NCBI GenBank assembly: GCA_030427705.1
Contig: JAUIBR010000001.1
Span: 124,001 to 188,000 of the forward strand
Direction: 5' to 3'
Length of the DNA stretch: 64,000 nt
From: a bacterium
Lineage (GTDB): Bacteria > Myxococcota_A > Bradymonadia > Bradymonadales > Bradymonadaceae
Positions 44,881 to 52,707 of the stretch are shown here, in pieces. Position 1 is the stretch's first letter. The number at the start of each line of letters is the position of its first letter. The translations under genes and the position numbers were made by a program. The notes beneath the pieces were generated by a model. It saw only the letters and a list, made by a program, of their open reading frames with translations. It was not told where the DNA came from and ran no database searches.

Positions 44881-45665
44881 TACTCGTCGCCTGGGCTTGC
44901 GATTCGCCCTTCCATGGGTGACGACGCTTTCGCGTAGAAACGGCGGGGGATTCGGCCGGCCAGATGCGCCGCGCGCCCAGCCTCGACAGCCTTCTTGAAC
45001 GCCTCAGCCATCAGTGCAGGTTTCTCGGCGCCGCTGACGGCGGTGTTGAGCAACACTCCGTCGCATCCCAATTCCATGGCAAATGCAGCCTCGGATGCAG
45101 TGCCGATGCCGGCATCGACCAACATCGGAACCTCAAGATACTCGCGGATAATCTGGAAATTGTAGGGATTGCGAATCCCCATTCCTGAGCCAATTGGCGA
45201 ACCGAGCGGCATGACCGCGGCGCAACCAGCGTCTTGAAGTTTGCGAGCCAAGATGGGGTCATCGTTTGTGTACGCCATGACCGTAAAGCCGTCTTGAACG
45301 AGTTCGCGTGCGGCCCGAAGCAGTTCTTCGCCGTCGGGCATCAACGTCTCGTCGTCGCCAATCACCTCGAGCTTGATGAGGTCAGTCTCTAGCGCTTCTC
45401 GCGCCAGATTCGCGGTCAGGACCGCTTCGCGCGCGGTGTAGCAACCCGCTGTGTTTGGCAGCAGCGTGAAGTCATCTTTCAGGATATCGATAATCCCAGC
45501 TTCACCCGATGCCTCAAGATTCAGGCGGCGAATCGCGACGGTGACGAGCTCAGCTCCGCCAGCCTTCAGCGCATCCAGCATCACCTGATAATTGGGAAAC
45601 CCGGATGTTCCCAAGAGCAAGCGTGAATTGAATGTGTAGGAACCAACCTGGAACTGGTCGCTCAT
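44880..45665 (-). CDS. thiG: Thiazole synthase
   Basis: A 261-residue TIM barrel making the thiazole phosphate moiety with ThiS-thiocarboxylate. [14 protein letters not shown], the Schiff-base Lys 98 in [23 protein letters not shown] and [12 protein letters not shown] are intact. Only about 35 bases separate its start from the array at 45700-46105, so its promoter must lie inside or beyond that array, or the transcript comes from upstream. Confidence 0.96.
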   Translation of the reverse strand: MSDQFQVGSYTFNSRLLLGTSGFPNYQVMLDALKAGGAELVTVAIRRLNLEASGEAGIIDILKDDFTLLPNTAGCYTAREAVLTANLAREALETDLIKLEVIGDDETLMPDGEELLRAARELVQDGFTVMAYTNDDPILARKLQDAGCAAVMPLGSPIGSGMGIRNPYNFQIIREYLEVPMLVDAGIGTASEAAFAMELGCDGVLLNTAVSGAEKPALMAEAFKKAVEAGRAAHLAGRIPRRFYAKASSPMEGRIASPGDE

Positions 45666-45699
45666 GACTGCTCCGCGTGCAACTGGCTAGCTTCTACCA

Positions 45700-46105
45700 G
45701 AGAACTCGCAGCCGCGCTGCTCAGAATTCGGCCCTTCGAGCCTCAGAGTTCGCTTCGCTTAGAATTCGGCCCTTCGGGCCTCAGAGTTCGCGCTGCGCGC
45801 TCAGAATTCGGCCCTTCGGGCCTCAGAGTTCGCGCTGCGCGCTCAGAATTCGGCCCTTCGGGCCTCAGAGTTCGCGCTGCGCGCTCAGAATTCGGTCGCT
45901 GCGCTCCCTCAGAACTCAGTCGCTACGCTCCTTCGGAACTCGGCCGTTGGCCTCGAATCTTGAAAGTGCTCTGAGCGGCGAAGTCGCGAACTCTGAGAGA
46001 AGCGAATTCTGAGCGCAGCGAAGCAAGCGAATTCTGAGTGGCGAAGCCACGAATTCTAAGCAAAGCGAAGCAAGCGAATTCTGAGCGAAGCGAAGCGAGC
46101 GATTA
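45700..46105 (-). repeat. Word-and-hairpin array, C family, largest copy
   Basis: Left arm (word CTCAGAATTCG): GGCCC-TTC-GGGCC repeated, GCGC-TGC-GCGC repeated, GC-TTC-GC, TCGCT-ACG-type. Core ~45930-45983 (GGCCTCGAATCTTGAAAGTG). Right arm inverted: GCGGC/GTCGC, GC-GCA-GC, GTGGC-GAA-GCCAC and others, ending within the stop codon of the lipoprotein gene at 46103. Read from that gene the words run forward. The core matches those of 44032-44252 (same orientation) and 47494-47717 (inverted). Confidence 0.95.
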
Positions 46106-47437
46106 CGGGCACAAAGCATCCCAGTGCGCCTCGTCGGAACTCATCGTCGGCTTTGGCTGGACGAGGCCGATGTACTGCGCGCCAGGCGTCAGATCCATGT
46201 GGAAGTGGTCGTCGTGGCCCGCGTTGTAGTTTGGCGTGAGGATGATGTTGAAGATGCCTTGATTGATCGCGTCGAGCGCGATGTCGATCAAGACTTGGCC
46301 TTCAGGGGTCTGAGGGTTGTTGGTGTCATGTTCCCAGTGGTCAAACAGGTTGTAGCGCTGACCGTTTGGCGTGCGGAACTCCGCGAAGTCGATGGCGCGT
46401 GCGTAACCATGTTCCGAGACCAGGTTCGTGCCGCTAATCATGCGGCAGTTGAACACGCCGATGTGCGAGACCTGGTTGATATTATAGGTCTTGAGGATGT
46501 CTGCGAATTTATGCAGCTGCACGGCCAATGGGCACGCCATTGCGATCGATGCTGGTGCTTCGCCGACGTAGTTGTACGTGATGCCGTTGATATTGCTCGA
46601 CACATAGATGGGGTTATCGACCAAGCACTGATTTCCGCTGGTGGTCTGTGTGCTGTAGTTCCAAGCACTGTATTGCACGCCCAAAGTATCGAGCTTTTCC
46701 AAGCAAGGAAGCGCATCAAACGCCGCCGCTTCGCAGTCAGCGATGGTCGTTCCGATGGTCGAGCCAATGCAAGTGGTCGAAGACTGCGTTGCGCCACCGT
46801 TTGCCAGTGCGTTCGTTCCGACCTTCAACTGTCCGCCCTGAACGACTTCAAAACGAACCTGAGCGTTTGTGGTACCTCGGTTAACGGCCCAATATTCGTA
46901 GATTCCCTGCTGTGGCAGTTGATTCCAGACGATGGACGCCACAGATGCTGCGCCATCAACACATGAATCCGCTGCGCAACCATCCAAACGATGCCCGGAG
47001 AATCCGGCCGAAAGCTCGTCACCGGCTGGAGTCTTTACGACGATTTCGATGTCCGCATCAGAATCCCAAACCACCGAGAAACGCAATGCGCCATTAGGAA
47101 CGCAAGCACCGTCAACGCACGACTGACCGCCAGCACACGCCGTTTGCGGGCACAGAGTCGGCCCCATCATCGGGTTGTTGTTCGGATTGACGTTATTGAC
47201 GTTGTTAACGTTGTTCGCGTTGTTGACGTTGTTGACGTTGTTCGCGCTTACGTTGTTGGCGTTGTTAACGTTGTTAGCGTTATTCGACGGGTCGTCGTTA
47301 TTCGAGGTCTTCGAGTTGAAGTTGTTCAAACTGATGACCACCGGCTCTTCATCCGCAGGCGCATCATCGCCGCATGCAGAAAGGCCGAACGCAAGGATTC
47401 CCAACAAAAGCAGTAATTTCAAAATCAAACTCGCCAA
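46103..47437 (-). CDS. Lipoprotein with Asn-rich linker and extensin-like (M15-type peptidase fold) domain
   Basis: A 444-residue lipoprotein (GLSAC, Cys 22). Residues ~40-90 are a repetitive NNVNNANN linker, then CPQTACAGGQSCVDGACV and a pre-peptidase-like beta domain (FSVVWDSDADIEIVVKTP). The C-terminal ~190 residues carry SEHGYARAIDF and HDDHFHMD, the metal-binding pattern of the extensin-like/D-Ala-D-Ala carboxypeptidase fold, with HIGVFNCRM before it. A peptidoglycan-directed role is plausible. It sits inside the thi operon on the same strand, between C-family arrays whose cores are inverted to one another. Confidence 0.88.
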   Translation of the reverse strand: MASLILKLLLLLGILAFGLSACGDDAPADEEPVVISLNNFNSKTSNNDDPSNNANNVNNANNVSANNVNNVNNANNVNNVNNVNPNNNPMMGPTLCPQTACAGGQSCVDGACVPNGALRFSVVWDSDADIEIVVKTPAGDELSAGFSGHRLDGCAADSCVDGAASVASIVWNQLPQQGIYEYWAVNRGTTNAQVRFEVVQGGQLKVGTNALANGGATQSSTTCIGSTIGTTIADCEAAAFDALPCLEKLDTLGVQYSAWNYSTQTTSGNQCLVDNPIYVSSNINGITYNYVGEAPASIAMACPLAVQLHKFADILKTYNINQVSHIGVFNCRMISGTNLVSEHGYARAIDFAEFRTPNGQRYNLFDHWEHDTNNPQTPEGQVLIDIALDAINQGIFNIILTPNYNAGHDDHFHMDLTPGAQYIGLVQPKPTMSSDEAHWDALCP

Positions 47438-47493
47438 TCATTCAAAAGGCGAGCTATCTAGCTAGTTTCAAGCGCTTTTGCAAGCAGGTGGCT

Positions 47494-47717
47494 TCGCCAG
47501 AATTCGCGCTGCGCGCTCAGAGTTCGCTTCGCTCAGAGTTCGGCCTGCGGCCTCAGAATTCGCTGCGCTCAGAGTTCGCTTCGCTCAGAATTCGCGACTT
47601 CGTCGCTCAGATCTGTCTTCACGATCCGAGGCCAACGGCCGAGTTCCGAAGGAGCGCAGCGACTGAGTTCTGAGGGAGCGCAGCGACCGAATTCTGAGGC
47701 CCAAAGAGCCGAATTCA
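47494..47717 (+). repeat. Word-and-hairpin array, C family, with inverted core
   Basis: Left arm: GCGC-TGC-GCGC, GC-TTC-GC, GGCC-TGC-GGCC, GC-TGC-GC, GC-TTC-GC, GCGAC-TTC-GTCGC. Core ~47606-47655, whose reverse complement matches the 45930-45983 core (GGAACTCGGCCGTTGGCCTC shared). Right arm ends inside the thiS stop codon. No gene lies in 47438-47714. Confidence 0.95.
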
Positions 47718-47915
47718 GCCGCCCTGCGTCGCGCGAATTATCTCGACTTCATCACCTTCGGCCAGCTCCGCTTCATCCCACTTGCTCTTCGGGACAACCG
47801 CGCCGTTAACGGCTAAAGCCACACCCCGCGTCTCGTGAATATCTAGAGACACCAGAAGGTCTGGAATGGTCTGCCCATCAATTTCGCGAGGTTCGCCGTT
47901 TACCGTCAGCTTCAC
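47715..47915 (-). CDS. thiS: Sulfur carrier protein ThiS
   Basis: A 66-residue ubiquitin-like protein ending in Gly-Gly, the C-terminus that is adenylated and thiocarboxylated for thiazole synthesis. MKLTVNGEPREI and VALAVNGAVVPKSKW are typical. Start overlaps the prepilin-peptidase-like gene stop by four bases. It should be beside thiG but is separated from it by 2.05 kb holding two arrays and a lipoprotein gene. Confidence 0.93.
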   Translation of the reverse strand: MKLTVNGEPREIDGQTIPDLLVSLDIHETRGVALAVNGAVVPKSKWDEAELAEGDEVEIIRATQGG

Positions 47916-48529
47916 AGCGCTTTGTCTCCAAAGCCCAGCATCCCGATATACCAGTCCCAGAACTCGGGCCAGCGGTAGACGGCATCGGTGTAGGTCATGA
48001 TCGCGCCGCCAAGAACGGCGATGGCGAACGGAACTTTGGCGCGCTCATCACGCTCCATCTCTTCCTTCACCATGGATGTCCGGTAGATGAGCATCCTGAA
48101 TATACCGCGTAGATAGCGGCCGATCCGCTTGAGCATATCCCATAGGTAGCCCTGCGCGATGGCCATCACCAGGCCCATGGCAGCGCCGACCCAGATCGAA
48201 TAGAAGGTCACCTCAATCAGGCCGACCCAGCCCAGCGACGCGCCAATCCCCATCAAAAGCTTGATATCGCCGCCGCCAATCCAGCCGAAGGGCAACAGCA
48301 TGATGCCGATGACCAATGCGACAAATACGCTTCCAAACCCGTCCAAGAGCCCTGGCCAACCCAACGCAATGGTATGCGTGACCAATCCGATGATGACCAA
48401 CGGATAGGTGTGTTTGTTGAAGACCTTTCGTTCTTTGAAGTCGGTGTAGGCGGCGATGCACAAGACAACGGCCACGGGTATCAGCACCAGAAGCTGGCGC
48501 CATAGGTCGACTTTGACCAACTCATCCAC
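47912..48529 (-). CDS. A24-family prepilin peptidase-like membrane protein
   Basis: A 205-residue membrane protein with four to six helices. The two catalytic-type Asp are present: Asp 30 in AAYTDFKERKV and Asp 88 in GGGDIKLLMG. These cut type IV prepilin-like leaders. It lacks the N-terminal Cys-rich methylase domain of PilD, so it is a short CpaA-type enzyme. No pilin gene is in the window. Confidence 0.9.
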   Translation of the reverse strand: MDELVKVDLWRQLLVLIPVAVVLCIAAYTDFKERKVFNKHTYPLVIIGLVTHTIALGWPGLLDGFGSVFVALVIGIMLLPFGWIGGGDIKLLMGIGASLGWVGLIEVTFYSIWVGAAMGLVMAIAQGYLWDMLKRIGRYLRGIFRMLIYRTSMVKEEMERDERAKVPFAIAVLGGAIMTYTDAVYRWPEFWDWYIGMLGFGDKAL

Positions 48530-48534
48530 GGTTT

Positions 48535-49335
48535 CTAGACCTCGCGAAGCAAGAGCGTTCCTGAACCTTGAAACTCTTCACGAAGCTCGCGTCGTCCATC
48601 AGGAAGTGAATCGAGCGTGATATGGCCGTCGCCATTCATCAATCGCCCTTCCGACAGGTGTTGCCAGCAGAAATTGATTTCCTCGTCGTCGATCATGCCA
48701 ATCAGATGACCACGAACGACCGGTCCACCGCGGAAAAAGCCCTCGAGCACGTTGGACGTCTGCCGGAAGAAGAACACGCTGCCAAGCGGCAGGGTGGCAT
48801 CTTCGGTCTCGTTCAGGATGAGGCGGAATGCGTAGTTGTCGAGGCCGCGTGGCCGCGCGGAGTAATCTCGAACCATGACACGCGCGCCGTCTGGACGGTC
48901 CGCAAACGTTGGATGCTTTAACACCGCTGCGGGGATCTCTTCTTCGCCGTCATGGGTGTGAAATCCCATCGATGCGAAGATTCGGCGCGCTCCGCCGGAT
49001 GTTGTCGTCAGGTAGATCCGTGCCACCGGACGCTTGTCCATTAGGTGCCCAAGCGCACTGGCCACAAGGCCGGCAGCGATACCACTTCCGCGTGAAGTCG
49101 GCGCCACCGCGAGGCTGTGCAGGATCATGTCGTCGCCAACGCGCGACCAACCCACCGTTGCCGCCGTTCCACCCGCGCGGGTGCAGGCAAGCAGGTATTG
49201 CGACCGCTCCCAATCCGGGCTCTCGACCTCGTCCACAGCCGTGAGACTGCAGGCCTTAAGCAACGGAGCGACCACAGCCGGGTCGTCAGCAAATTCCAGG
49301 CGATACCCAAGGTGCGTAATGTGCTCGTTTACCAT
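48535..49335 (-). CDS. GNAT acetyltransferase fused to a small 'N-acetylglutamate synthase-like' domain
   Basis: A 266-residue two-domain protein. Residues ~10-150 are a GNAT fold: LHSLAVAPTSRGSGIAAGLVASAL is the acetyl-CoA loop, and ARRIFASMGFH the C-terminal GNAT strand. Residues ~165-266 (VFFFRQTSNVLEGFFRGGPVVRGHLIGMIDD..., GRLMNGDGHITLDSLPDGRRELREEFQ) match the short family often named n-acetylglutamate synthase in genomes, which is normally a stand-alone ~100-residue protein. Substrate unknown. Five bases separate it from the prepilin-peptidase-like gene. Confidence 0.85.
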   Translation of the reverse strand: MVNEHITHLGYRLEFADDPAVVAPLLKACSLTAVDEVESPDWERSQYLLACTRAGGTAATVGWSRVGDDMILHSLAVAPTSRGSGIAAGLVASALGHLMDKRPVARIYLTTTSGGARRIFASMGFHTHDGEEEIPAAVLKHPTFADRPDGARVMVRDYSARPRGLDNYAFRLILNETEDATLPLGSVFFFRQTSNVLEGFFRGGPVVRGHLIGMIDDEEINFCWQHLSEGRLMNGDGHITLDSLPDGRRELREEFQGSGTLLLREV

Positions 49336-49338
49336 CTA

Positions 49339-50295
49339 CTACTCCGGCGCTGGCTCCTCGACCTTGGGTCGAGCCGTTGGCGCGCAATCCTTGGTGGTTT
49401 TTGCGGCCATCACGTCCTGTTTGGTTTTCGCATCTTCGATGCCGTCTGCGCTCATCTGCCCAATCATCGCACACTGTTTGTCGAAGATGGTACCGAGCTT
49501 TTCCTGCAACGTCTTGCGTTGTGCCGGACGCTCCGCGCGCATCTTCTCGAGCTCTTCAGTGTAGGACTTGACGGTCTCTTCGTCCTTTTCCTTCTTCGCG
49601 GCCTTGATGGCGTTTTCGAACGCTTCGTCGTTGGAGCCCAAGGACTCCAAAGCACCATTGGTCTTGCGGTTGTACTGGTCGTAGTGGTCCAGATACAGCA
49701 GCTGCAGCTGTGCTTTGGCCATCGGATCCGGCTTGGATTCTGCCCACTTCATGCTGGCGTCAAAGATGGCCTGCTCGGCCCCCAAAGACGTCTCGTCGCC
49801 ACCAGCCTTTCCGCGCGTTTTGGTGCGCAGCTTCAGCGCGTTCTCTGCACGCGTAACATGCAGGTAGCGGCTGTCAGGCAGCTCCTTCAGCATCGCTTGG
49901 AAGTCCTTCTCGGCCGACGCCAACTGCTCGGCATCCGGGTCTTTGGCAAAGATGACCTTCCGCGCTGACGTCATCGGATCCCAATCCACGACGGTCAGGA
50001 ACCAAACACCCGTCTCTTTATCGTTTCCAAACAACCAGGTGTATGGACCGGTCATGGCCTTGCCATGGAAGTCGTCCGTCAACTGCAGACCTTCAACAGG
50101 CATGTCGCAGACCTCGCTCAGGACCGGTGCTGTTCCTTCGGCGAGCTCCATATCGTGGAATGGGCCTTCTTCGTCTTGTTTGCACTCCAGAATACGGTCA
50201 TCCAAGATCTTCTGCAGCTTCTCTTCTGCAGACATACAGCCGGTGAGCGCCGTGACCATTAGGCCGGCGACAGTCCATTTCAAAACAGTTTTCAT
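49339..50295 (-). CDS. Predicted lipoprotein of unknown function
   Basis: A 318-residue lipoprotein (ALTGC, Cys 20) with a mostly helical, Lys/Glu-rich C-terminal half (AIKAAKKEKDEETVKSYTEELEKMRAERPAQ, partly coiled coil) and Cys residues near 37, 62, 274 and 303. No family recognised. Four-base overlap with the upstream lipoprotein gene and three bases to the GNAT gene place it in the long minus operon. Confidence 0.8.
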   Translation of the reverse strand: MKTVLKWTVAGLMVTALTGCMSAEEKLQKILDDRILECKQDEEGPFHDMELAEGTAPVLSEVCDMPVEGLQLTDDFHGKAMTGPYTWLFGNDKETGVWFLTVVDWDPMTSARKVIFAKDPDAEQLASAEKDFQAMLKELPDSRYLHVTRAENALKLRTKTRGKAGGDETSLGAEQAIFDASMKWAESKPDPMAKAQLQLLYLDHYDQYNRKTNGALESLGSNDEAFENAIKAAKKEKDEETVKSYTEELEKMRAERPAQRKTLQEKLGTIFDKQCAMIGQMSADGIEDAKTKQDVMAAKTTKDCAPTARPKVEEPAPE

Positions 50296-50798
50296 GATTC
50301 AGCTGGTTCCTTTGCGGTGGGCTCCGGCTCGTCCCCGGATTCCTCGCCTTTCATCTTCTTAATCAGTTCGTCTTTGCGCTTTCGATATTCTTTCTTCGTC
50401 ATGCGCTCGCCGCGCAACCATGGGCCGGTCTTGCGTGACCAGACTTCCATGAATCGCTCTTTTCGCACGACCATGGACTCGTCATACCATTCCTGTTCGG
50501 TTTCAATAACCGCCGCACTGCCGTGGTAGGTGACGCCTTTGATCTCGATGCCCACGATCTTGAACTCTTCGCCCTTCTCTTCGTATCGACCGAGGAACGC
50601 CTCGCGATGCGTGTGGTCAACGAGGTCGGCCGCGCGGTCGTACATGCCCCATTTCAGGTAGCGGTTGTACTCATCAACCACCTTATCGAGCGCGGTTTCA
50701 GGCTCAGACTCGGGCACTTCCTGCGGCCCGCTACAGGCAACTGAGAGCGCGGTCAATGCGGCAAACAGAAGCACGATAAATCGATTTTGGAACACCAT
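50292..50798 (-). CDS. Small predicted lipoprotein
   Basis: A 168-residue lipoprotein (SVAC, Cys 22). After an acidic Pro/Glu linker, residues ~40-130 look like an NTF2-like/DUF-type alpha+beta domain (VDEYNRYLKWGMYDRAADLVDHTHREAF, VIETEQEWYDESMVV), and the C-terminus is Lys/Glu-rich. Function unknown. Confidence 0.8.
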   Translation of the reverse strand: MVFQNRFIVLLFAALTALSVACSGPQEVPESEPETALDKVVDEYNRYLKWGMYDRAADLVDHTHREAFLGRYEEKGEEFKIVGIEIKGVTYHGSAAVIETEQEWYDESMVVRKERFMEVWSRKTGPWLRGERMTKKEYRKRKDELIKKMKGEESGDEPEPTAKEPAES

Positions 50799-50864
50799 CT
50801 TGGCTCACCATAGTTCGTTTGGTTCGGCGCAGTCTTGCGCGTTCCACGCTATTTGTCGAGCATT

Positions 50865-51872
50865 CTACGCGAGCGCCAGCTTTCCCAAACGCTCGTACAG
50901 GTCGATACCGTCCATCAGGCTTGCAAACGTGATGTGTTCGTTGACGCTGTGCGCGACTTCGATATCGCCGGGACCGACGAGCCAGACGGGTGCGATTTTG
51001 GTGAGGTAGGTCGCGTCTGTGTTGAACGAAACCGTGTGGGACTCCACGCCCTCTGGTGGGTCATAGAACACCGGATCGTTGGAGGCGCTGACGTCGACAG
51101 TGACGTTGAATCGAGCCGCTGCTTCATGCAGCGCATCGATGGTCGGTGCGACCTCGCTGACCGCACGCATCAACACTTCGGCACGGGCGCTGGGTGCAAA
51201 AACATTGGCCGCCACGCCGCCTTCAATAATGCCAATATTTGTCGTGGTTGGGCCCAAGATGTCACTGGTAGGCCACTCGGCTGTGCGAAGCCACTGGGTG
51301 AAATCTAGCAGCTTTTCGACTGCAGATTCTCCGCGTTCTGGATAGGCGCTGTGCCCAGCGATTCCATCAGCGGAAACCTCGAATCGAACCATTCCCTTCT
51401 GCGCGCTCGCGACTCGGTTGAGTGTCGGCTCGCACAGGATAATCCGGTCACATTCGACGTCCCAATCTTGCGCTTTTTTGGCTCCGATGTGGTCAACTTC
51501 CTCGCCGACAACGAACAGATATCCGATGTCTTCCTGACCGTTGGCGAGCAGGCGATTGCCGGCTTCAGTCATCGCGACGATTCCGCCTTTTGTATCGCAG
51601 GCACCGCGGGCAAAAACCGTTTCGTCACGGACGTCGATGTCCAAAAACGGTGGAACCGTGTCGACGTGCGTTGAATAGACCAAACGCGTCGGTCGACCCG
51701 GGCGCGAGAACATCACGTTCCAACGGTCTTCGGTGACCTGCTGGCGCCGAGCGTCGTAGCCCAAGCCAACAAAATGCGCCTCGAGCGCCTCAAGAAATGC
51801 GGCCTCGCGGCCAGAGGTGGAGTCGATCTTCAACCACTCCAACAAAAGGTCGATTACAGGGGGATGTCCCAT
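50865..51872 (-). CDS. M20-family metallopeptidase / deacylase (ArgE/DapE-like)
   Basis: A 335-residue di-zinc amidohydrolase. YSTHVDTVPP, GACDTKGG, VVGEEVDHIGA and the C-terminal EVAHSVNEHI supply the five metal ligands and the catalytic Glu. Members hydrolyse N-acetylornithine, succinyl-diaminopimelate or dipeptides; which one cannot be told here. It follows the response regulator by 12 bases. Confidence 0.9.
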   Translation of the reverse strand: MGHPPVIDLLLEWLKIDSTSGREAAFLEALEAHFVGLGYDARRQQVTEDRWNVMFSRPGRPTRLVYSTHVDTVPPFLDIDVRDETVFARGACDTKGGIVAMTEAGNRLLANGQEDIGYLFVVGEEVDHIGAKKAQDWDVECDRIILCEPTLNRVASAQKGMVRFEVSADGIAGHSAYPERGESAVEKLLDFTQWLRTAEWPTSDILGPTTTNIGIIEGGVAANVFAPSARAEVLMRAVSEVAPTIDALHEAAARFNVTVDVSASNDPVFYDPPEGVESHTVSFNTDATYLTKIAPVWLVGPGDIEVAHSVNEHITFASLMDGIDLYERLGKLALA

Positions 51873-51884
51873 ATTTTTCGGGGT

Positions 51885-52577
51885 CTAGAGAAGCTCTGCG
51901 AGCGTGTAGCCGACACCGCGCACGGTCTCGATTGGGTCCGCACCAATCTCGGCAAGTTTCGAACGAAGTCGCCGGATATGCGAATCGATGGTGCGGTCGC
52001 TGACGTAGGTTCCGTCGTCGTAAGCACCCTTCATGAGCTCATCACGCGAGAACACACGTCCTGGGTGACGCAGCAGCGTGCGCAGCAACAGGAATTCGGT
52101 CTTCGTCAGCTCAATGTATTGGTCGTCCCAAAACGCTTTAAACCGCTCAGTATCCAGTGTGAGCTTGTCGTGCTTCAGCACATGGGCTGCGCCATCGTGC
52201 ACAACGCCGCCCGTCTCGACACGGCGGAAAATCGCTTTGGCCCGAGCCACCAATTCGCGAGGATTGAAGGGTTTTGTCACGTAATCGTCGCCCCCAATCT
52301 CCAAGCCAACAATGCGGTCGACATCGTCGTCGCGTGCGGACAGGAAGATGATTGGGACGTTCGACATCTGCCGAATCTCGCGACATACGTCAGTCCCCGA
52401 CATGCCGGGCATGACGATGTCCAATACGACCAAATCCGGTTGGATCTCGTCGAATCGCTCCAGCGCGGACTCACCGTCATCAACGCCGAAAGCTGTCCAC
52501 CCCTCGTTCTCCATCGCGGCTAAGACGATCGTGCGAATATCGTCGCTATCGTCCACCACTAGAACGCGTTTGTTCAT
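51885..52577 (-). CDS. OmpR-family response regulator (orphan)
   Basis: A 230-residue two-domain regulator. Receiver domain with acidic pocket DDSDD (9-13), phospho-acceptor Asp 53 in VVLDIVMPG, and Lys in YVTKPF; the C-terminal winged helix has ELTKTEFLLLRTLLRHPGRVFSRDEL and the recognition helix SDRTIDSHIRRLRSKL. ATG at 52577 is preferred to TTG at 52583. No histidine kinase gene is adjacent; the neighbour across the divergent promoter is a Ser/Thr kinase. Confidence 0.93.
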   Translation of the reverse strand: MNKRVLVVDDSDDIRTIVLAAMENEGWTAFGVDDGESALERFDEIQPDLVVLDIVMPGMSGTDVCREIRQMSNVPIIFLSARDDDVDRIVGLEIGGDDYVTKPFNPRELVARAKAIFRRVETGGVVHDGAAHVLKHDKLTLDTERFKAFWDDQYIELTKTEFLLLRTLLRHPGRVFSRDELMKGAYDDGTYVSDRTIDSHIRRLRSKLAEIGADPIETVRGVGYTLAELL

Positions 52578-52602
52578 GTTCAATCACTTTGGTTCGTCGA
52601 AG

Positions 52603-52620
52603 TGTGCAGACTATTGCACA
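52603..52620. promoter_or_regulatory. Perfect inverted repeat in the divergent promoter, candidate operator
   Basis: TGTGCA-GACTAT-TGCACA, six-base arms with a six-base spacer, lies 26 bases upstream of the response-regulator start and 88 bases upstream of the kinase-PilZ start. Its position suits autoregulation or a shared regulator. No second copy was noticed elsewhere. Confidence 0.5.
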
Positions 52621-52707
52621 AAACTAGTTTCTGAAGCAACGGCGTAGTGAGATTGGGCACGACTTGTGCCGGTCCAAAAATTGGCACGTCGCCTCAGAGC
52701 CCCTAAG

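Noticed and set aside
45700-46105. Intrinsic terminators made by each array hairpin
   Set aside because: Stems are short and no T-runs follow them; a termination role is possible only collectively.
46124-46966. Plus-strand 280-residue frame inside the extensin-like gene
   Set aside because: Antisense shadow; the minus frame has signal, linker and metal motifs.
47438-47914. TPP riboswitch near thiS or thiG
   Set aside because: I looked for the conserved CTGAGA and ACCTGA-type segments and did not see them; only arrays are present.
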